From assembly GCA_963971405.1 (NCBI GenBank), contig OZ020489.1, positions 31,336,290 to 31,400,289 of the forward strand: a stretch of DNA of 64,000 nt, in the 5' to 3' direction. The DNA comes from Psococerastis gibbosa. Its lineage: Eukaryota > Arthropoda > Insecta > Psocodea > Psocidae. The notes beneath the pieces were generated by a model. That model was not told the DNA's origin. It worked only from the letters and a program-made list of their open reading frames with translations, and did no database searches. The position numbers were made by a program, and so were the translations under genes. The first letter of the stretch is position 1, and the number at the start of each line of letters is the position of its first letter. Below, one piece after another: positions 11,690-22,119 of this stretch.

Positions 11690-12023
11690 CCGATCGTTCT
11701 GTATTTTATAGAGGGATGGATGCTGGCCTAAGCTATGAAGAACAGAATCAGCAGTGCATTTGAAATGGGGGTATACAGAAGAATGCTGCGCATATCATGA
11801 GGGATCGTGTCGTCCCTAATGCTGAGCTCAATGGATACAGAAACCGAGTTGCTGCTGATGTTTATGAAACGGGAGCTAACATACTGCGGTAATGTGATGA
11901 GGAACGAAAAATATCACCTTTTGCATGATATAATCCAGGAGAAGATAGAAACGAGGGCTCCCGGCAGAAGAACATCCTGGTTGAAAAACGAGCGGCAGTG
12001 GTTTGACAAGAGCACGACTTCCC
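11690..12023 (+). pseudogene. Non-LTR retrotransposon ORF2 C-terminal relic 1
   Basis: In shifting frames the plus strand gives DGCWPKL, then LTYCGNVMRNEKYHLLHDII and GRRTSWLKNERQWF. These match the region after the reverse transcriptase of insect-type non-LTR elements (pattern YxGHVxRNEKYxLLxxIIxGKIEGxRxxGRRxxSWLKNLRQWF). Several frameshifts are present and the polymerase domain itself is missing. A 142-bp MITE follows directly at 12027, and a little 3' sequence may continue after it. Confidence 0.75.
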
Positions 12024-12026
12024 TAA

Positions 12027-12168
12027 GGCGGGGTTTCCACATACGTCAATGGTCAATGAGAAATATGAAATTGACGTTTTAGCAGACATTAAAGACATAC
12101 TAAAAATGTCTGCTACCACGTCAATTTCATATTTCTCATTGACCATTGACGTACGTGGAAACCCCGCC
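12027..12168. mobile_element. 142-bp near-perfect palindromic MITE
   Basis: Two arms of about 68 bases (GGCGGGGTTTCCACATACGT, AATGGTCAATGAGAAATATG, GTTTTAGCAGACATT) meet over a spacer of only a few bases. The first 15 bases are shared with family A. Flanks CTAA/TTAC resemble a decayed TTAA. It sits at the 3' side of a LINE relic, so it is younger. Confidence 0.9.
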
Positions 12169-12325
12169 TTACCAGAGTGCATATATTGCCACAATAGAAT
12201 AGAAAATAAGAAAATGTACTGTATATTTGTACATTGTATTTGTATATTGTACTATAATTCACAATAGTACGACAATCATTACGGTTCAATTGAAGACTTG
12301 CAACAGTGTATATTGTTTTTCTTTA

Positions 12326-12687
12326 TTGGGATTTGAGATGTGGTGCTATCGTCGCATGCTACCTTGGCAAGCCCATGTTACAAATGAGGACGTTTTAACC
12401 AGAATAAGCGAAAGAAAAACTCTCGTTGCATCGATAAGTAAAAGAAGAGCTCACTGGATTGGACATTTGCTTCGACACGAAAACTTCGTAAGCTGCATCA
12501 TAGAGGGAACAGTAGAAGGCGTCAACCGACCTGGGCGCCCAAGAAAAGAGTATCTGCAGCAAGTGTTATGGAAGATGTATTGGCCAAGACATACATGGAG
12601 CTGAAGAGGGCGTGCCAGGATCGAGGGGAGAGGAGGCATCTAAGCCACATTTTGCTGCCATCCGGCTGTAACTTGGAAGAAGAAGGT
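12326..12687 (+). pseudogene. Non-LTR retrotransposon ORF2 C-terminal relic 2 with GAA tail
   Basis: One open frame reads FEMWCYRRMLPWQAHVTNED, then RRAHWIGHLLRHENFVSCII and NRPGRPRKEYLQQV. This is the conserved post-RT tail of RTE/insect-type endonuclease-reverse transcriptase elements (FEMWCYRRML..DRVTNEEVL..WIGHxLRH..GRPR). The frame breaks near 12604 and the copy ends CCGGCTGTAACTTGGAAGAA at a short GAA repeat. A related inverse copy is at 26865-27288. Confidence 0.85.
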
Positions 12688-13686
12688 ATTTTTTATACGT
12701 TACAAGACATTGACCTACCTAATAATAAAAAATAACAATAAGCAATCTACGTTAGAGAAACAACTGCAAGGCGAGGCTAACCTCGTGACTCGTGAGCGGT
12801 TTTATATTGGCAGAAAGTAAAAAGATTTATTGATGATGACAAAAATTATGCAGCTCAACAGCATTGTATCGTAAAGTATAAAAAATACAATAATTCCCAT
12901 TTTTAAAAATATGAGTTAGTTGCTAAAAAAGTAAGATAGAAAACTTTGCGTTCCACTCCCCTCCTTTGAGATAGTAGTTGAATCATCGTAAAACATAAGG
13001 ATCTCGATATCTCGAGCGCGAAAAACACACCGGTTGTACTAATGTAAAATTAATACTGTATGTATTAGGTACGTACGTACTTTATGAAACACGCAAGATC
13101 AATGAAAAAAAAAATCAAGGATCCTATCCCAAATCCCCACTTGAAAAGGCTGTACGGCGTATAGGTTTCCATGAACTTACAAATATCATATCGGGTCGTC
13201 AATATTACAAAAAGTATCAGATTCAGTAAACCCCCGAATTAACCGCAAACTTGAGACGTTTCTTTTATAAACTCCGAATTATATATCAAACAAATAATAG
13301 GTGATATTCGATATGTGAGATCCTTGCTTGTGAGCACTTGAGGCCGCAATCTGCCCTGCCTCCTACAACAGCTCGTACTGTCATACAGCTATGATTGTAC
13401 CCATATTGTAGATACCAAGTAATCCATACTAATTTTCAGATTTTGAGAATCGAGATAGGTGCTCAATGTATATTGATATTCGATAGTATTGATTATTGTA
13501 CGGTAGAAGAGACCAGAGAGGCCTCCCACCTATAACTAGACTATTATCAAAATTTATACAATCCCTTTCGGGTAGACTCGTATCGAACTTGAAGTCATGT
13601 TACAGTAATACAGTATATAGGCTATATTCGCCACTGGAACTGCCTGCCATTGGAGGTTAGGGCAGCTAGTTCACTCAGTAGCTTAA
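12688..13686. other. No recognisable feature
   Basis: AT-rich spacer; nothing shared or coding noticed. Confidence 0.45.
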
Positions 13687-14908
13687 GGCGGGGATTCCAC
13701 AGACCGGCTAGGGCTAAATACAAATACGGTGACGTGGTAACAGACATTGAAGACTTAGGCGGGGTTTCCATTGACCTCGCATTGCAGAATGCAAATGACA
13801 TTGACGGAAATGCTTGTTGCTTTCCAATTTATACGTAGTATAAGGAAAGCTTTGTGACGGTCGAAATTTTCGATTCCGAGATTTCAACGGATTTATATGT
13901 TTTAAGGTCCCAGGAACCCAAAAAAGTGGTTTTTACGGAATGTCTGTCTGTCTGTCGATTTCCGGGCAAACTACTCGGTCGATTTTGATGAAATTCGGCA
14001 TGTAGGTTCACAAAAATCATACCTCGGGACCATTCTTTTTATTTTGGGCTAACTCAATTTGGGGGGGTTTTATTTTCAAAAAACTTAAAAAAAACGTCTA
14101 AAAAAATTATTTCCCAAAAATGGCTCGAACGATTTCCTTTAAATTCACATATATTGTAGTTGTTGTTAATGTCGATAAAATATGGGGGGTCGCTTGCCCC
14201 TTGATAGTTTGCTTCTGGGGGTAAAAAAATAATAATGACTAAATTTTAATGAAAAATGACTAAAAAATAATTTTTCTGCGACACCTTTCTATCGATGATT
14301 TCTACCTTCAGGTATGTTTTAGGTGTTAAATTGAGTAACGAAACCGGACAGGTTGCTTCCCAAAAAAGCATTTGGTTTTGTATAAAAAAAATTTTTTTTT
14401 TTTTAAATGATAGAAAATTCAATATCAAATGCATTGCGTGCCCTGCCAGTATTGCTGTGTGGTAATGTGTTGGTCTGACCTATCTATAATTTACCTCACC
14501 TCCAGTGACATCAGGTGAACGACCCCCCCCCCCCCCCGTTATATCCGAAATTTAAACATCGGAAAATTATTTACTATGAAATTAATCATTTTTTCTCCCT
14601 ACTAATTCATAAATTGGAAAGCATGTTCGAGTAAACTCGGACCGGTTCTCTTACTCTATGCCATAGTTAAAATTGATCAATGATCATAGAGTAAAATCAC
14701 AAACAAACTAAAATTAAAAAATGGCGTCATGGGATATGTTAAGTACAAACATTTTAATAGATTTCTATAAAAAGAAAAATTCAAATTTCCGTCAATGTCA
14801 TTTGCATTCTGCAATGCGAGGTCGGTGGAACCCCTCCTAAGTCTTGAATGTCTGCTATCACGTCACCGTATTTGTATTTAGCACTAGCAGGTCCGTGGAA
14901 TCCCCGCC
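13687..14908. mobile_element. Family A MITE, copy 3, split by a family B insertion
   Basis: Left arm 13687-13812 (GGCGGGGATTCCACAGACC.. AATGACATTGACGGAAATG) and core plus right arm about 14650-14908 match copies 1 and 2. Between them lies an 832-bp family B element. TTAA flanks both outer ends exactly (13683-13686, 14909-14912). Confidence 0.88.
13818..14649 (+). mobile_element. Family B element, copy 1 (nested in family A)
   Basis: Starts TGCTTTCCAATTTATACGTA, followed by GATTCCGAGATTTCAACGGA, a GTCTGTCTGTCTGTC run, a 15-base C run, and ends ATAAATTGGAAAGCATGTTC then CTCGGACCGGTTCT. TGCTTTCCAATTTAT is inverted near the right end. Two other large copies (23478-24296 plus; 25363-26199 minus) define the limits. 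It has short frames but no recognised protein, so it is a non-autonomous element of unknown class. Confidence 0.82.
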
Positions 14909-14912
14909 TTAA

Positions 14913-15180
14913 GAAAATAATTTAACAATATATCTTAGATAACGCTTGAGACTCTCTCCGGTCTCATAATGGAGACAACAATGGATCCCCCCCACCTTTA
15001 TCCTTCTTTTTTTTTCTCTGTTCCTTTCTTGTTTCTTCTCCATTTCAATTTAAGCATCTATCAATAATTAATACTATATTTTTGTTTTTTAACGTTAGCA
15101 TGAAAATAAGACTTTATAGTCTTATTGTTCGCCTTTTGTTTTGTTTTTTTCAACAAAGTCGTTTTCAATTCAATACATTG
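14913..15180. other. Spacer, no feature
   Basis: T-rich sequence without frames or shared repeats. Confidence 0.4.
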
Positions 15181-15345
15181 TGTCAAAGCCTCAGTTTGTC
15201 CATTATCGCTTGTAGCGGGTGTGGGTTGACATTGAGGACACGTAAGACACGTTCCAGGTTGGCCCAAAAGTCATACCGAAACAATACCAATAATATCCGA
15301 AAATTGATGGGGTCGCTGGCATTGGGCAAAGGTATATGGGCCAGC
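15181..15345 (+). repeat. Repeat D, copy 1
   Basis: Shares TGTCCATTATCGCTTGTAGC, GGTTGACATTGAGGACACGT, GGCCCAAAAGTCATACCGAA, ACAATACCAATAATATCCGA and GGGGTCGCTGGCATTGG with copies at 18618 (-), 55483 (+) and 63770 (-). SINE-sized, with head CGCTTGTAGC.GGTGTAGGTT, but no clear B box or tail. Confidence 0.7.
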
Positions 15346-15539
15346 ACTCACTATAATTAGGATCAGGACATTATTTTTTTTCATTATCCCTTTCGGTTTG
15401 TTTGGGGTTTTATTTCAATTTCTTTATTATTTTATTATACATTTAGCAATTAATAATTCATGCATAGTAAATGACCAGCGATTCGGTACGCTACTAGTGG
15501 TATAAACTGAGTAAAAGGTATCGATCAGAAGTAGCACAA
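15346..15539. other. AT-rich spacer
   Basis: Nothing recognised. Confidence 0.4.
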
Positions 15540-15830
15540 CGAAATGATTGAGACTAAACTATGAATGGACAGATAAGAAACGTTGATGACGTTAATATCT
15601 CGGACCTCCCATGGGCCAGACATTCTTCTGGAGCTCTAGAAAAACAAATAAGCTGAAAGAAGCCCATTGTTATAACAACAACTGCAGAGAGACAAATGGA
15701 ATGGAGCGCCGATAAACATTGTCCGCATACACAGTAACGGAGATTCTCGACTCAATACAGACGTCAGCAGCAGTAGCATTTAAGGCCGGGCCCCACCATC
15801 GCTTGCAAAGTAACTCAGAAATACTGGACG
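15540..15830. promoter_or_regulatory. Candidate intronic regulatory patch (speculative)
   Basis: A non-repetitive patch, GC-richer than its surroundings. It includes CCCATTGTTATAACAACAAC, two opposed Sox-like ATTGT/ACAA cores, and GATAAACATTGTC, a forkhead-like ATAAACA next to ACATTGT. Such short motifs occur by chance, so this is only a candidate for conservation testing. Confidence 0.2.
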
Positions 15831-17129
15831 ACCCCGCCATCTACACCACTACACGTTTTTGTATATAAAATCAAATTTCCCAGAAAATATCGATCATAGA
15901 GAGCCACAAATGAAAGTAACAGCGAAGTAGAAGAAATGTTCATCTACTTTTTAATTCATAGTAATAGCACTGCTTAGCCACAGGTTTTTCAAGGCGTGAC
16001 AAAATACAAAGTTAGGTTAGGTCTACTCCTCCAAAAATTGTGACCATACTGTGTAGAACAACGGTTACATACTCTGTATTAAAATGTAGCCATGTAGAGG
16101 AACCTTTCTTCTCCTCTTACTCCTACTACTAGTCATTCATCATCTGTGATCACTGTTTTATAACAAATACTCACTTCTTAAAATTATAACTAAATATTGA
16201 CTTTAGAAGCCCCACTGTAAAATAGTAAGGAGTCCGATCGTAATTTTTATTTATATTTATTATTAATATTTAATATGTTATTTAAACTAGTTGTTGTGTA
16301 CAGTTAGGTGGAAGAAAGAGGCCTAGGCACTGTCTCACTGTATCTATGTACGATGCCATGTATATTAAATAATTTATTTAAATATAATGTTAAATAAAAT
16401 TTAACATTAATTATTATTTTCAAATCTGTAAATTTATTAATTTGAATATAGGAACTCGACAAAAATAATTTCTCGTGTTTATCAAAACTAGTATTTTTGG
16501 TAAAATATTAAGTCCAATCTTATCACTGATAATTTAAAGAGCCAATGGGAAATGATTTAGTTAAACTTATTAAACATTAGAATGTCAAACTAAAATTATT
16601 TTTAGGATAATCTTTTATATCACAAACAAACCCCATGTGATGATATGGACTTTTCTCTCATTGTTTTTCAAAAATATTGCCTCTTAAATAGCCAAAATAT
16701 AGTCTAGATTTGATGTTTTTATATTATGTATATATGGTAGATCTAATTGTAGTTTTGACGGTGCCGAGCTGTATCTGTACTGTATCTTTATATCTATATT
16801 GTACTGTATGTGGTAATAATGTCCTATTATATCATTTCATTTCATTTATTTTTTCAACAAAGATTTTTATTGATGAAGTTTCATACGGAAGTTCACTTTC
16901 AGATCGACCACGGCCCATCAAACTGGATTCTACTATTTTTTTTTATCGTGAAAGCCTTTGCAGTTACAAAGATTTTTATTATTATTATGGGGTAGGTGCC
17001 TAAACGTAATAGTTATCTAGACTAGTATCATTACAAGACTTGAAATAAATAATTCTCAAAATAAAAACAAATTACACTGCGGGTGACAGCTAAAAATAAA
17101 TATATAGAGCCAAAAAAAAAAAAAAAAAA
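15831..17129. other. AT-rich spacer
   Basis: Long AT-rich run, including 16240-16460 of nearly only A/T. A 97-codon frame at 16710-17003 has hydrophobic low-complexity composition and no domain. Confidence 0.45.
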
Positions 17130-17470
17130 GCAATAACACTCGCAGTGTTGATGCCAGGGGGAGTGTTGCAAACGTGAATGGCATAGCGGGTGCACTTGAA
17201 GTCACCCCCCATCCCCCCCAGGTCGTTTGTCATGGTGGGAGGCTGGGGAGGTGGAGGGAGGGATAGAGGGCAGTCAATAAAGCGAGGTGCGACCCCCGGT
17301 GGGCAGGAAGGAAGACAGTGATTGTACAGCGCCGGAACACCAGCCCACCGTTCATTGTCACTAGGGCCAGGGAGGGGGGGGGGGGGGAGGGAAGGGGCCA
17401 GAGGGAAAGATGCGCCTTCTCTGCAGGAAAGGGTGAGGAGAGAGGCTGTCTAGGGAGGTACAGATGTTGG
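17130..17470. promoter_or_regulatory. GC-rich purine-biased island in the intron (speculative regulatory)
   Basis: Sharp change from AT-rich flanks to G-rich plus strand (GGGAGGCTGGGGAGGTGGAG, a 14-base G run near 17370). There are no SINE/MITE signatures and no convincing frame. It could be regulatory DNA or an insertion of other origin. Confidence 0.25.
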
Positions 17471-18025
17471 AGTCAAATTTGGTTACGTACCCTTTATTTA
17501 ATCCAGCCAAATAGCCACCACTGGGGGTACCGTAAGTGAGGTGAGATCTTCCCTCCCCCCCCCCCCTTGGGATCGTTTTGACTTAACTTACTTCATTACC
17601 AGATTCAACCCATACATAAGCACCTGCTGCTAATCTTTAGTGCCTTAGTGCTTGGGTTGAATTTTACTAGAAAAGTTTTTTTGAAATGTCCTGGCAATGC
17701 AATCCCCCCCATTACACACTCGATTATTGTTACAATATTCGATCCAATAAATATGGGTATAAGAAAAATTTGGAAAGTGTTATACCTAAATTCAAATTAA
17801 AAAATATGGCCTACTTTAAAATAAATATTCCAAGTATTTCTTTGGTCGAATAAATATTTTAAATGGGTAATCAGGGCCAATGAAGGTATGATGGTGTGTA
17901 CATATACTGGGCTTGCCGTTTATAATTATTAGTAGCTAGCTAGTAGCTAAACATAGTTTTATAAAGAATTATTCTACGATACCATAGATATGATTGTAAC
18001 ATTTTTAAAAAGTAGGGTGAAAGGT
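17471..18025. other. Spacer, no feature
   Basis: Contains a C run at about 17547 and AT-rich sequence; nothing else recognised. Confidence 0.4.
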
Positions 18026-18239
18026 GTCAGGTAGTAGTGGTACAAACTCCGATTTTCACACGAAAGGTTGATGGTTCGAGTCCCACACTCCCACGCTTGC
18101 TACATTTTCTGGCCATGCTTCGGAGAGCATGTAAAGCAGGCAGTCCCGGGTCTACCTAGTTGAGTGTAAGAGAGGGTTTTATAGCCCTAACTCCGCTAGG
18201 TTGGCTTAGTAATAGAACAAAGTCAATATTTATTTTTTT
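18026..18239 (+). mobile_element. SINE-1, full-length copy
   Basis: Reads GTCAGGTAGTAGTGGTACAA, B box GGTTCGAGTCC, CTACATTTTCTGGCCATGCT, GCATGTAAAGCAGGCAG, TAGTTGAGTGTAAGAGAGGG, CCTAACTCCGCTAGGTTGGC, and a TATTTATTTTTTT tail. The head has a tRNA-Glu-like anticodon-loop word close to CTTTCAC (here ATTTTCAC), suggesting the tRNA source (inference). Confidence 0.9.
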
Positions 18240-18617
18240 CTAACTAAACTAAACATTAATAATATACTCTACCAATTCAGGGGACCAAATCTTCATAACT
18301 TAAATAAAAAATATAAACCAACTTATTTTGGTGTGATCCAGGGGTGGCCAATGTGTACAACCAGCTTCCCCTAAAGACCCGGTGCAAAACTGCAGATTCC
18401 ACTACATCATAGATATTGGACAGTATGAGTAAATAAAATAGACATTGTAACGTATGTAAAAGTACCAGAAGACGTAAACTCATTTTTTGTGAGCAGCTAT
18501 ATATATACATTTTTTCTCTTATTAAAACAGCGTGTTGAGAAGGCCTTTTAAATATCTCATTGTTCTCAGCAGTTCTATCCTATAGGCCTATCCGAACAGT
18601 ATAGGTTTGGTTTTTGT
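18240..18617. other. Spacer with a hAT-like terminus
   Basis: CAGGGGTGGCCAATGTG at about 18342 resembles a hAT terminal repeat and recurs near 36545 (plus) and, inverted, near 40210 and 49567. No partner terminus or duplication was identified here. Confidence 0.35.
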
Positions 18618-18830
18618 CTGAAGGACGTTTTATGGAGCCAGACCTACTTGTAGTGGCCCAAAGGTCCCTTGTCCAATGCCAACGACCCCATGGATTTCGG
18701 ACATTTTTTGTATTGTTTCCGTACGAATGGGCAAACTGGTATACGTTCTCCAATCTCGATGTCAACCTACACCGGCTACATGGACAAGTAATGGACTACT
18801 AATGGACAAGCTCAGACAAGCTTACCATTG
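18618..18830 (-). repeat. Repeat D, copy 2
   Basis: Inverse copy of the 15181 repeat: CCAATGCCAACGACCCCATG, ATTGTTTCCGTACGAATGGG, CTGGTATACGTTCTCC, GATGTCAACCTACACCGGCT. A short imperfect duplication of AATGGAC..CTAC occurs near 18790. Confidence 0.72.
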
Positions 18831-19176
18831 ACATGACAAACAGGTGAAAGCATGACTTAACCAAGTGCGGATACGAGGCATCCGAACAGTATTAAAGAGC
18901 TTGGCTTCAGTGAGGCGATAAATTATAGTCCATAGAGATACTGCTATACAGTACATATGGGCCGGGCATTACTTGCAAGGGATGGTCAAAGTGTCAGCAG
19001 CAGATCTAAGGGATGAAGCAATCACAAGGAAGGGAAGAGAGGGGTACGAGGGTGGCTCAGTTTCCACCCTTACAATTTGGCGCAAATCAACATCTCGTAA
19101 ATTTTGAGGAAGATCCCGCCAGCATCAGTCAATATTCATTCTACAGTATACAGTTCAACTGAGAAATAATATTCAT
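18831..19176. other. Spacer, no feature
   Basis: Unassigned; no shared repeat noticed. Confidence 0.4.
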
Positions 19177-19325
19177 GGACGGGGGGGGGGGTGTAGTTCC
19201 CCCTCCCCAATTTTGGTGAATCTATTGTAAATTAATTTATTACGCTGTGACTTAATCCTACGCATGTTTTCCTATTTTGACCCACAACTACCCCCCCCCC
19301 CCCAAATGGGCTGGATCCGTCCCTG
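19177..19325. mobile_element. Family E MITE, copy 1 (G/C-run subterminal)
   Basis: Begins near GGACGGGGGGGGGGG and ends AAATGGGCTGGATCCGTCCC. Internal TGACTTAATCCTACGCATG and CCTATTTTGACCCACAACTA match 28004-28159. Long G and C runs lie just inside the ends. The terminal GGACGGATCCAG-type repeats suggest a hAT-like MITE; superfamily not settled. Confidence 0.7.
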
Positions 19326-20075
19326 ATCATAATATGTTATTACGATATGAGCTGAAGGAAATCATCCTTCCATTTTTTTTTTTTTAAATTTTTATTAAAC
19401 TTACTATGAAATTTATTCAAGATTTGGTATTATTCGAGTTGTAGAAGACGGTTTCATTTTCATGCAGCATTTTGTACTTCAACAACTTAAAGAAACCAAA
19501 TTTTTAGTTACCTGTGTAACGAATTAACTAAAAATAAAAATGACAAATTTTTAGTTCTAAAATACTATCAAAGTAATAACAAATTTTTAAACTAAAATAA
19601 AACACTGACTTTGGGGTGATTCAGGTGGGGATTCAAGGTCCACTATTCCAATGGGCGTAAAATAGTATATTGCAAAGTCGATGAGTTCTTACTTCTTACT
19701 GATAGTAAGTAGTTAGCAAGTAAAATGCCCTGTAATGAAATTATGGCCCTAGCTACGTTACAGGGTTTCAGAGGTTGGGTACCTTTTAAATAGCGGAGTC
19801 GAATATGGCAAACCTCAAGATCAAATGCAAAAAAATAACCTATTTTATCGAAATTATTATCACTTACCGGCCCGTACCCCACAGCTTAGGTACGATACCA
19901 TCCAATTCAGAATCCCACATGCACATTATAATTTGCTTACCTGAAATAAACAAAAAACAGGGGTAAATAACAAAAAATTATAGCTTACAGTATAAATAAT
20001 TGGTAATTTAATTTAAGTACTGTAACTGCACTTAGCTAACTGACAGTTTTCGAGTTGTAAGACCCAATCATGGCC
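19326..20075. other. AT-rich spacer
   Basis: No supported frame or shared repeat noticed. Confidence 0.4.
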
Positions 20076-20181
20076 CAAGGACAGATACAGGGGGAGGGTT
20101 GCTGTCCCAATTTAGTAAGTTTATTCTATTTTGACCCCCGCAACTACCCCCCCCCCCTCCCAAATGGGCTGGATCCGTCCA
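20076..20181. mobile_element. Family E MITE, copy 2 (internally shortened)
   Basis: CCAAGGACAGATACAGGGGG at the left, TATTTTGACCC.CGCAACTA plus a C run and AAATGGGCTGGATCCGTCC at the right. It lacks about 45 bp present in copies 1 and 3. Confidence 0.7.
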
Positions 20182-21270
20182 TTTTATAGCCCCACATGGT
20201 GTAGCCAACTTTAAATCTGCAAGCTGGATATTTCAAGATATTTCAAACGCGCCTTACTACAATAATTGAATATGCTTATTTCTTGTAGCCAGGAAACTAT
20301 TAAGCAGTTACTTTTATATTCATGCCTACAGGTAGGCCTATATAACGTAGAAATGAGTACAAATTAATAAAATCCCGTAAATTTGTATAGTGTGTCACAG
20401 TCACAGGATCCCACAACGCGATTAACGAGCACGTAATCATCATAAACTCCTCAAAACCTTTAAACTCGAAAAGAATGCAATAAAACAGGCAAACGAGGAA
20501 CCCAAACCAAAAGTTAGAAATCATATGGGCCAAAGGTGCGCACTCCAGTCATTGTCCAGGTAATAAAACTAGACGTCAAATTGCTGGAAAGAGGAAGAAC
20601 GCCAACCCTCATCCATGACAAACAAAATCCCAAAGAAATATGACCTTAGGCACAAAGGACAAAAGGGAACAAAAGTGAGGCGGGACAGAGACCGAATAAG
20701 GGTATATCTCCAACAAAAAGTTAAGAGATTTTGGCCTCAATCGTATAAAAATTTATCAGTTATTCTTGTTATATTTGTAAGATGACATTTCAAGATGCTG
20801 TAAGGTTATTGATACCCATCGTGATAGGAATCAACTTGCCTCTGTGTTGCCAGGTATGGGTCTGACACCTAAGTTATACCTTAAACCTACCCTTTCTTGT
20901 TGAGATGGGAGGTCTGTTAGTTGATTAACTTTGTGACATTTAATCAGGTGTTCAGATACCTCTTCAGATAAAGTTAGGGAGCTATTTTTAGTATCTGTAT
21001 ACTGCATGTTGTTTAGGCGATACACCGCCACCCTTGCTGCCATATCAGCTTATTTCTTCTCAGTCATGTTGACTTCACTTTCGCACCTTTTATAGATTAT
21101 TAAACAAATTTAAATAACAAATGGTAACAACAAATATGCGCTATGCTATGCTCAAGCACTCCTGAGGATTTTTCTACAATCATCTTTTCGTCTAGAACCT
21201 TCTCTTGAGTCTTCAAAAGCCCTTTCATGACAATGTTGAAATATTTTAAAATCCACCGTAATTTTGATTC
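20182..21270. other. Spacer with an unassigned 70-codon frame
   Basis: At 20831-21043 the minus strand holds a frame with ordinary-looking composition (EEVSEHLIKCHKVNQL near its middle), but there is no domain, no upstream continuation and no splice context. Otherwise AT-rich. Confidence 0.35.
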
Positions 21271-21409
21271 CCACGGCAATATGGACATGAAAATAGTGAC
21301 AAAATAACAAAAATTCCGAGAGCCAAATTTTGGTACAGACCTTGGGTTTACCAAAATTCGGCTCTGTCGGAATTTTTGTTACTTGAAATGTCCAAATTGA
21401 CTGGGCTAA
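21271..21409. mobile_element. Family C element, deleted copy (both termini joined)
   Basis: GACATGAAAATAGTGACAAA, AAAATTCCGAGAGCCAAATT and GGTACAGACCTTGGGTTTAC match the left end of 22521-23393. They run straight into the inverse right end (TCGGCTCTGTCGGAATTTTT, TTGACTGGGCTA). All interior sequence is lost, leaving a short foldback. Confidence 0.8.
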
Positions 21410-21754
21410 TATACTAGAGGACAATGTTACTATCCACCTAAGAAAGTTTTTAAGAAGAACATGGCATAGGTAACCACTAAGCACTGTAGCAAAGTAAATG
21501 TAAGGGCCAGGTGGGAAGGGGGATTCTAGGTTTGTAAGTTGAGGTTTTTTCGCGCTTATTGGCTACCCAAGTCGTGGTCTTGTTATTATTCAGTGCAAAG
21601 CAGGCGTATAGCAATAAATAAATAAATGCCAATTTTATAAGAGTACAATTCGAACTGTACGCTAACTGGCTGTTTCCGAGTTGCGACAGCCAATCACAGT
21701 TAGTTTACTTAAAGGTTTATCTACCTTTTTCAAATATCCAATATAACAGGCCTT
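21410..21754. other. Spacer, no feature
   Basis: Nothing recognised. Confidence 0.4.
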
Positions 21755-21905
21755 CATTGCCATGGTTGGTAGCTTGCTCGTACTTGTGCAGTCTCCGCAT
21801 ACCATGAGATCGGAGATCTTTCGAGACCAACACAGGTATTACGCCGAATGCAAAGGTTATTAGGATATGTTTTCACTAAATTGCTTGTGTTGCTTGTAAT
21901 ATAAA
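21755..21905 (+). mobile_element. SINE-2 copy b (diverged)
   Basis: GCCATGGTTGGTAGCTTGCT, GTACTTGTGCAGTCTCCGCA, GAGATCGGAGATC and TTTTCACTAAATTGCTTGTG follow the SINE-2 order, ending in ATAAAAAAAG. Clearly older than copies a, e and f. Confidence 0.6.
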
Positions 21906-22119
21906 AAAAGAACAGTAAATATACTAGTAGAATAGTGTACAAAAATCTAACAGTAAGTAAATTAGAGTACTGAAGCTGTGAGAAATGCCATTAGGGTACA
22001 TTTCCAGAGGGTTTGAAGACAATTTCACTAAAATAACATAGTTCCTAGGGCTGTCCAAAATAGAAAGGATTGCAACAACTAATAGTTGCTACAAATACTA
22101 CAATATACTGTCGCTGACG
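21906..22119. other. Spacer, no feature
   Basis: Nothing recognised. Confidence 0.4.

Noticed and set aside
18060-18095. tRNA gene suggested by GGTTCGAGTCCC
   Set aside because: It is the B box of the SINE-1 head. The acceptor and D stems do not pair and the word recurs in many copies with the same 3' body.
20831-21043. 70-codon minus-strand frame with ordinary composition
   Set aside because: No recognisable domain, no second copy, and no flanking exon signals, so chance cannot be excluded.
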